Source: Lientehia hominis (lineage in GTDB: Bacteria > Bacillota > Clostridia > Lachnospirales > Lachnospiraceae). Taken from it: a stretch of 64,000 bases of DNA. The DNA is taken from assembly GCF_021044755.1 (NCBI RefSeq), contig NZ_JAJNOR010000011.1, forward strand, positions 37,509 through 101,508, read 5' to 3'. Shown here one piece after another: positions 59,137-64,000 of this stretch. Each line of letters begins with the position of its first letter. Position 1 is the stretch's first letter. Below the pieces are notes generated by a model, which worked only from the letters and a program-made list of their open reading frames with translations, had not been told where the DNA came from and did no database searches. Both the position numbers and the translations under genes were made by a program.

Positions 59137-60648
59137 ATGGACGATGTTTTGAAACTGGAGCATGTAAGCAAATCGTATGGAGGAATCCATGCCTTAAAAG
59201 ATGTCAGCTTTCAGCTTAAGTCAGGCGAGGTTCACTCTTTGATAGGAGAGAACGGCGCGGGAAAGTCCACGTTGATCAAAATTATATCGGGGGCAATTCC
59301 GGACTACGACGGAGAGGTGAGCATTGGCGGGAAAACGGTGCGCTTTAAAAACCCCCTGGATGCACAGAACCATAAAATCGCTGCAATTTACCAGGAGAGA
59401 AGCCTGATTCCCAGCCTGAACGGAGCAGTGAATATTCTTCTTGGCCAGGAACCGCTGCGGAACAAAGCACTGGGTTGGATCTATAAACAAGAGCTCAATA
59501 AAAGGGCCAGATATTACGCAGATTTGGTGGCCCCGGGCCTTCCCCTTGACATTCCTGTCAGGAAAATGTCGGCCGCACAGCAGCAGCTGATTGAAATTGC
59601 GAAGGCATTGTCCCGTGATCCGGATATCATCATCATGGATGAGCCGACGTCTTCCCTTACAGACAAAGAAACCGTGCTATTAATCAGTATTATAAAACGT
59701 CTTCGGGAAATGGGAAAATCTATTATCTTTATTTCTCACAAGCTGAAGGATATCTTTGAGGTTTCCAATACTATAACCGTATTGAGAGATGGAATGGTTG
59801 TGGAGAACAGTGACGCGGCCGGCGTGACGGAAGCGGATTTGGTTCGGATGATGGTGGGAAGATCTATCAAAAACTTATTTCCAAAAGAAGATGTGGAAAT
59901 AGGGGAGGAAATTTTACGGGCAGAGGGTCTTTCCAGAAAAGGAAAATTCCGTGATATTTCCTATCAGGTGCATGCGGGGGAGATATTGGGAGTCGCAGGC
60001 CTGGTAGGCGCGGGAAGAAGCGAAATGGCGATGTCCATATTTGGCGGCGATAAACTGGACAGCGGCACGGTTTATCTGGAGGGAAAGAAGATCACTGTGA
60101 AAAATCCTTCAGACGCCATAGCGAAGGGAATCGGTCTGGTGCCGGAGGACAGAAAATACCAGGGGCTGATTCTTGGAATGCCAATTAAAGACAATATGGT
60201 ACTGGCGATTCTTAAGCAGTATTCGAAATGGTTTTTTAATGATAACAGAAAACAGAACCGGACAGTAGACGAATACATGAAAAAGCTGGATATAAAAGCG
60301 CCTTCCAAACAGCAGAAGGTGAAAAACCTTTCCGGAGGAAACCAGCAGAAGGTGGTGATCGGAAAATGGCTTTCTGTGAAACCAAAGGTACTGATTATGG
60401 ACGAACCAACCAGAGGAATCGACGTAGGTACTAAGGCTGAAATATACAAACTGATTGGACAGCTGGCGAAGGAAGGGATGGCTATTATCTTGATTTCATC
60501 TGAGATGCCGGAGATTTTGGGACTGAGCGACAGAATACTGGTGATGCGGGAGGGCAGGATAGCTGCCGAGCTGTCACGGAAAGAAGCTACAGAAGAAAAA
60601 ATCTTAAAATTATATTTGGGAGGTATCCGGGATGAAAAAGGAAACTGA
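59137..60648 (+). CDS. Sugar ABC transporter ATPase (RbsA/MglA-like, two ATPase domains)
   Basis: 503 aa. Domain 1: Walker A GENGAGKST, signature-like MSAAQQQLIEIAKAL, Walker B IIIMDEPTSSLTDKE. Domain 2: GLVGAGRSEM in place of Walker A as usual for this family, signature LSGGNQQKVVIGKWL, Walker B VLIMDEPTRGIDVGTK. Start 59137 is preferred for GAGGGTG; ATG 59125 would add four residues. It is the functional counterpart to the degenerate relative at 2.3-3.7 kb. It overlaps the permease gene by 17 bases. Confidence 0.93.
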   Translation: MDDVLKLEHVSKSYGGIHALKDVSFQLKSGEVHSLIGENGAGKSTLIKIISGAIPDYDGEVSIGGKTVRFKNPLDAQNHKIAAIYQERSLIPSLNGAVNILLGQEPLRNKALGWIYKQELNKRARYYADLVAPGLPLDIPVRKMSAAQQQLIEIAKALSRDPDIIIMDEPTSSLTDKETVLLISIIKRLREMGKSIIFISHKLKDIFEVSNTITVLRDGMVVENSDAAGVTEADLVRMMVGRSIKNLFPKEDVEIGEEILRAEGLSRKGKFRDISYQVHAGEILGVAGLVGAGRSEMAMSIFGGDKLDSGTVYLEGKKITVKNPSDAIAKGIGLVPEDRKYQGLILGMPIKDNMVLAILKQYSKWFFNDNRKQNRTVDEYMKKLDIKAPSKQQKVKNLSGGNQQKVVIGKWLSVKPKVLIMDEPTRGIDVGTKAEIYKLIGQLAKEGMAIILISSEMPEILGLSDRILVMREGRIAAELSRKEATEEKILKLYLGGIRDEKGN

Positions 60649-61621
60649 AGAGAAGCGGGGATCTTCTTCGCAGAAAACGATAGCTTTGATTGTCAATAAC
60701 CATGAATTTACCATCGCTGCGTTTCTGATATTAATGATTATTGTTTTTTCAGTCGTTACGGATACGTTTTTGTCTGTTAAAAATGTTCTGAACATACTGA
60801 ATCTGACTTCCATCACTTTTATTATGGCGGCAGGTATGACTTTGGTAATGATATGCGGTGGAATTGATTTATCTGTCGCGGCGATTATGACCCTGGCCGG
60901 AATAATTTCCACAAGCTTGATTGCAAAGGGGCTTAATCTATGGCTGGTCATATTTTTGACTATAATGGTGGGAGTTATGGCAGGCACGGTAAACGGAATC
61001 ATGACTGCAAAAATCGGAATCGTGGATTTTATCGCTACTCTGGCCATGCAGCTGGTGTGCCACGGCATTACTTTTACCTGGACGGGAGGCTACCCGATAT
61101 TTGAGAATCTGACAGGAGAATTTAAGTTCTGGGGCCAGGGAAGGGTACTGGGGATTCCGTTTCTGGTGATTCTGGCTTTGATTGTTTTTGTGGTTATCCA
61201 TATTCTTCTAAGCAAATGCAGATTCGGTTCGAAGCTGTATGCGACGGGAGGAAACAGGGAAGCCAGCCGGCTGTCGGGGATTAATGTAGTGAAGATGAAG
61301 GTGATGACGTTTGTCATTTCCGGCGGGCTTGCGGCGTTTGCCGGGATATTGATGGCTTCCAGGCTTGGCTCCGGGCAGCCCACGGCGGGAGAAACTTCTT
61401 TGAATGATGTAATCGGGAGCACCATTCTGGGCGGGACAAGTCCCAATGGCGGCGTTGGAAAGGTTTACGGAACTTTGATGGGGGCCATTATCTTTACAGT
61501 TATTACCAATGGCCTGACGCATCTGCAGGTGAACAGCTATGTACAGGAAATTGTGAGAGGAATTATCATCCTGCTGGCGCTGGCGCTGAATTCGTACAGA
61601 GAAAGGCTGGGAGCGAGGTAG
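60632..61621 (+). CDS. Sugar ABC transporter permease (RbsC-like)
   Basis: 329 aa with 8-10 membrane helices. The family core is GMTLVMICGGIDLSVAAIMTLAGII, then YATGGNREASRLSGINV (the EAA-like coupling segment) and NDVIGSTILGGTSPNGGVGKVYGTLMG. A hydrophilic 20-residue N-terminus (KKETEEKRGSSSQK) is cytoplasmic. The gene starts inside the end of the ATPase gene, preceded by GGGAGG, so translation is coupled. Confidence 0.94.
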   Translation: MKKETEEKRGSSSQKTIALIVNNHEFTIAAFLILMIIVFSVVTDTFLSVKNVLNILNLTSITFIMAAGMTLVMICGGIDLSVAAIMTLAGIISTSLIAKGLNLWLVIFLTIMVGVMAGTVNGIMTAKIGIVDFIATLAMQLVCHGITFTWTGGYPIFENLTGEFKFWGQGRVLGIPFLVILALIVFVVIHILLSKCRFGSKLYATGGNREASRLSGINVVKMKVMTFVISGGLAAFAGILMASRLGSGQPTAGETSLNDVIGSTILGGTSPNGGVGKVYGTLMGAIIFTVITNGLTHLQVNSYVQEIVRGIIILLALALNSYRERLGAR

Positions 61622-61643
61622 GATAGAATCGGGAGGGCATAAA

Positions 61644-62474
61644 ATGAAGTTTGCATTTTTAACTTTGGATTTCAGACGTTTTCCGCTGGAATTTGCGTTT
61701 CAATGTGCCGGCAGATACGGATTTGACGGTATTGAAGTATGGGGAGGAAGGCCGCACGCATATCCGGATGATATGACAAAGGAGAGACTTGATGAAATCA
61801 ACTCATGGAAGAAAAAATATCATCTGGAGATACCGATGTTTTGCCCGGATGGTCTGAATCAGAACAAACGGCTCACGTCTCTGAATGAGAAGGAACGTAC
61901 AGAAGCGGTGGAATATATTCAGAAAGGAATCGATGTGGCAGAAGCTCTGGAAGCGCCGAGAATCTTGGTGGTGCCGGACCATCCGGGATACGGCCTGGAT
62001 CCGGAAGAGGTGTGGCAGGCTTTTTGTGACAGCCTCGTGCAGTTGGCGGATTATGCGGAAGGAAAAGGGGTCCGGATCACAGTGGAGCCGCTGACGCCGA
62101 TGGAAAGTCCTGTGGTGACCACCTCGGACCATTGTGTAAGGCTTTTAAAAGATGTGGAAAATGAAAATGTAAATTTTATGATGGATGTTGTTCCTCCTGC
62201 CATAGCCTATGAGCCCTTTTCTGAATATTTTAAAAAGCTGGGAAACAGGATGGACTATATTCATATCTGCAACAATGACGGGAGAACAGATGCTCATATG
62301 AAACTGGACGAGGGAGTGCTGCCGATTGAGGATATGTTCACGGTGTTTAAAAATTGGGAATACAAAGACTACGTCTCGGCTGAACTGTATTCAGAATTGT
62401 ATTGGAACCCGGAGATGATGCTGGCCAATACCGTGCGGATTATAAACGGAATAAGAGAACGTGTTGGGATATAA
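61644..62474 (+). CDS. Sugar phosphate isomerase/epimerase (xylose isomerase-like TIM barrel)
   Basis: 276 aa. AP endonuclease 2/xylose isomerase-like fold: FAFQCAGRYGFDGIEVWGGRPHAYP, APRILVVPDHPGYG, VRITVEPLTPMESPVVTT with a metal Glu, NFMMDVVPPA with a metal Asp, and YIHICNNDGRTDAHMKLDEGVL with metal His, then YVSAELYSELYW (Glu). The Glu-Asp-His-Glu set supports a divalent-metal 3-epimerase or isomerase, acting before the kinase. It is the last gene of the operon; a terminator follows. Confidence 0.9.
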   Translation: MKFAFLTLDFRRFPLEFAFQCAGRYGFDGIEVWGGRPHAYPDDMTKERLDEINSWKKKYHLEIPMFCPDGLNQNKRLTSLNEKERTEAVEYIQKGIDVAEALEAPRILVVPDHPGYGLDPEEVWQAFCDSLVQLADYAEGKGVRITVEPLTPMESPVVTTSDHCVRLLKDVENENVNFMMDVVPPAIAYEPFSEYFKKLGNRMDYIHICNNDGRTDAHMKLDEGVLPIEDMFTVFKNWEYKDYVSAELYSELYWNPEMMLANTVRIINGIRERVGI

Positions 62475-62478
62475 CAGA

Positions 62479-62518
62479 AACGGCCCGCTGCTTTACGCAT
62501 GCGGGCCGTTTGTCTATT
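62479..62518. terminator. Intrinsic terminator closing the carbohydrate operon
   Basis: AACGGCCCGC pairs with GCGGGCCGTT around a 12-base loop, followed by TGTCTATTTTCT. It may also serve the convergent methyltransferase gene. Confidence 0.85.
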
Positions 62519-63308
62519 TTCTAAATATATCCACCGCGTGGCTTGTAACACCCAGCAGGTCTTTACGTTCGCAGGTGGCAAGGTGATATTTTAAATATAA
62601 CTCAAATTCATCTTTATCCATTGCGTCCACCGCTTCACGCATAAATAAGGCACATCCGTCCGATGCGACGTAATGCAGCCGGGATACGGAGAAAGCAGAC
62701 ATCAGATCGTCAATGTCTTCTTTTCGGACGAGTTCGAAAAGATCCTTTGGTTCAGATTTAGCCGCAAAGGTTTGAGGGTCGATCAATCCATTTTTAATAT
62801 GTTCCGATACACTGATATTACCGCGTTTAAATCCCTCATCAAGGAGACAGCCATCGGATATGACATAGGCGGCAAAAATCACACCTCCTGGTTTTGTTAC
62901 GCGGATTGCTTCACGAAGAGCCTGCTGTTTGTCTTCTTTACTGTACAGATGATACAGAGGACCCAACAGCAGTGTGATGTCATATTTATTATCCGGAAAA
63001 ATGGACAGATCCAAAGCGTTTCCCTGAACGACAGATATTGTTTCATTCGGCTGAGTATTTCGGCGGAAAATTTCTATATTATGTTCGACTAATTCCACTG
63101 CGTCAACTTTATATCCCTGGCGTGCCAGCGCATGGGAATATCGGCCGGTCCCTGCGCCGATTTCCAGTACACGGTCGCCGGGTTTTATATAGTCGGCAAT
63201 ATAGTGCATCGTCGTGAGGAACTCAACTGAGCCATGCTTGGATTCAAGACGGCTGTCTTCATCGTAATGATTGCTGTAGTGCTGGATTAGATACTGGTTT
63301 GTTTCCAT
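62514..63308 (-). CDS. Class I SAM-dependent methyltransferase
   Basis: 264 aa. SAM-binding motif I is VLEIGAGTGRYSHALARQGY (about residues 47-66), followed by VDAVELVEHNIE (motif II), YDITLLLGPLYHLYSKEDK (motif III region) and VTKPGGVIFAAYVI. The ATG at 63308 follows AGGGGG; longer in-frame starts lack a site. The C-terminal part (LFMREAVDAMDKDEFELYLKYH) matches small-molecule methyltransferases often found next to resistance or tailoring genes. The substrate is unknown. Confidence 0.9.
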   Translation of the reverse strand: METNQYLIQHYSNHYDEDSRLESKHGSVEFLTTMHYIADYIKPGDRVLEIGAGTGRYSHALARQGYKVDAVELVEHNIEIFRRNTQPNETISVVQGNALDLSIFPDNKYDITLLLGPLYHLYSKEDKQQALREAIRVTKPGGVIFAAYVISDGCLLDEGFKRGNISVSEHIKNGLIDPQTFAAKSEPKDLFELVRKEDIDDLMSAFSVSRLHYVASDGCALFMREAVDAMDKDEFELYLKYHLATCERKDLLGVTSHAVDIFRK

Positions 63309-63457
63309 ATTAAGCCCCCTTATTATTCGAGTATAAATATTGCAGTAAAATTTATTTCCAATAGTGAGCAGGTGCGGGATAACTTTCATTTATTCTAATA
63401 TTTGATGGCAGAATTGTCAAACAGCTTCAGCCTGTCCAAATACTTTTACTTTTCAGA

Positions 63458-63486
63458 TTGACAGATTGGAAAATAAATGATAAAAT
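63458..63486 (+). promoter_or_regulatory. Upstream tRNA-operon promoter P1
   Basis: TTGACA and TAAAAT are separated by 17 bases, about 150 bases before the first tRNA. No gene is seen between 63309 and 63606. Confidence 0.65.
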
Positions 63487-63561
63487 CAACTCTGTTGCGT
63501 AGGTATGACAACGGAAATGAACGAATTCTTGAAATTCTTTAAAAATATCGAAGACTTTCTA

Positions 63562-63590
63562 TTGACAAGCCTTTTCCGGTGTGGTAAAGT
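63562..63590 (+). promoter_or_regulatory. Proximal tRNA-operon promoter P2
   Basis: TTGACA and TAAAGT are separated by 17 bases; the first tRNA begins 17 bases after the -10 element. Tandem promoters are common ahead of stable-RNA operons. Confidence 0.78.
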
Positions 63591-63606
63591 AGTTGAGCAC
63601 ACTTTT

Positions 63607-63692
63607 GGAGAGGTATCGAAGTGGTCATAACGAGGCGGTCTTGAAAACCGTTTGTCCGCAAGGGCGCGTGGGTTCGAATCCCACCCTCTCCG
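63607..63692 (+). tRNA. tRNA-Ser (anticodon TGA)
   Basis: 86 bases. Acceptor stem GGAGAGG/CCTCTCC with discriminator G, anticodon stem-loop CGGTC-TTGAAAA-CCG with TGA, a long class II variable arm (TTTGTCCGCAAGGGCGCGT) and a T-loop GGTTCGAATCC. CCA is not encoded (GCG follows). Reads UCA-type serine codons. Confidence 0.94.
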
Positions 63693-63764
63693 CGCAGGAT
63701 TTTCATAAGTACAGGCACTAGAATTACAGAAAGATTATATGATTATAAATGGATTCAGGCTGAT

Positions 63765-63853
63765 GGAGAAGTACCCAAGAGGCTGAAGGGGCTCCCCTGG
63801 AAAGGGAGTAGGTCGTTAATAGCGGCGCGAGGGTTCAAATCCCTCCTTCTCCG
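63765..63853 (+). tRNA. tRNA-Ser (anticodon GGA)
   Basis: 89 bases. Acceptor GGAGAAG/CTTCTCC with discriminator G, anticodon stem CTCCC-CTGGAAA-GGGAG with GGA, a long variable arm (TAGGTCGTTAATAGCGGCGC) and a T-loop GGTTCAAATCC. CCA is not encoded. It reads UCC/UCU. It is 72 bases after the first serine tRNA and probably in the same transcript. Confidence 0.94.
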
Positions 63854-63855
63854 CT

Positions 63856-64000
63856 CGGTTTTCTATTTTAATAGAGAACCGGCAATAGGACCTTGATAAC
63901 TGAACAGTATATTCCAACCCCTGAAAATTCTTAAAAAAAGAAGTTTCAGAGAACCGATGCGAGAGCATCGGGCAGACAGAAAGTAAATGGGATAAAGAAA
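63856..64000 (+). other. Probable leader of a downstream rRNA operon
   Basis: A hairpin CGGTTTTCTATT/AATAGAGAACCG follows the tRNA. Then comes ACCTTGATAACTGAACAGTATATTCC, wording typical of the regions that precede or separate 16S and 23S genes in Clostridia (CTTGA-AACTGAACA). A perfect hairpin CCGATGC-GAGA-GCATCGG follows at 63954-63971. No 16S start is reached, so this is inference. Confidence 0.5.

Overview
The window looks like chromosomal DNA of a Gram-positive anaerobe of the Clostridia, most probably Lachnospiraceae. This is inferred from AGGAGG-type ribosome binding sites, Sec/lipoprotein signals, a long-form HPF next to secA, an NlpC/P60 wall hydrolase, YesM/YesN and DeoR regulators, and remnants of Tn916/Tn1549-type transposons. 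Housekeeping genes are of intermediate base composition. Three stretches are visibly more A+T-rich: about 12.8-17.1 kb, 37.9-42.5 kb and 53.7-54.0 kb.

Layout. 0-7.5 kb: a response regulator (cut by the window edge), a short histidine kinase and a two-domain ABC ATPase-like protein without catalytic motifs, then methylthioribose salvage (mtnK, mtnA) and an SH3/NlpC-P60 protein. 7.6-17.8 kb: an accessory block bounded by two inverted copies of a ~390-bp hairpin-rich repeat. It holds a LysR regulator, a heterodimeric ABC exporter and a decayed mobile element carrying csoR, a CPC-type metal P-ATPase and small membrane proteins. 17.8-23 kb: a FAD oxidoreductase, a TetR-controlled ABC/FtsX exporter, a cytidylate kinase-like protein and HPF. 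23.3 kb: a cluster of DnaA boxes. 23.6-37.8 kb: core genes secA, prfB (frameshifted), an ACT regulator, hom, lysC, a DUF2752 protein, tex, a YcxB-like protein, tsaE-tsaB-rimI, a zinc protein, rnz and tsaD.

38.0-49.6 kb: a BlaI/M56 (BlaR1-like) sensor pair next to an orphan solute-binding lipoprotein, a second lipoprotein, an ABC ATPase, a large permease, two HlyD-like adaptors and a stand-alone MacB periplasmic-core-like protein. This is the best candidate for an undescribed envelope or export system. 49.7-53.6 kb: ispD, a GNAT gene, a GNAT pseudogene, a PurF homologue lacking the catalytic N-terminal cysteine, and a DeoR regulator. 54.0-62.5 kb: a promoter with an operator-like palindrome and a leader terminator precede a nine-gene carbohydrate operon (FGGY kinase, flavin reductase, class II aldolase, cupin, TIM barrel, Rbs-type transporter, isomerase). 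62.5-64 kb: a methyltransferase, two serine tRNAs and what looks like the leader of an rRNA operon running off the end.

All calls come from reading the sequence. No database search was run, so family names rest on recognised motifs, and substrate assignments are inference.
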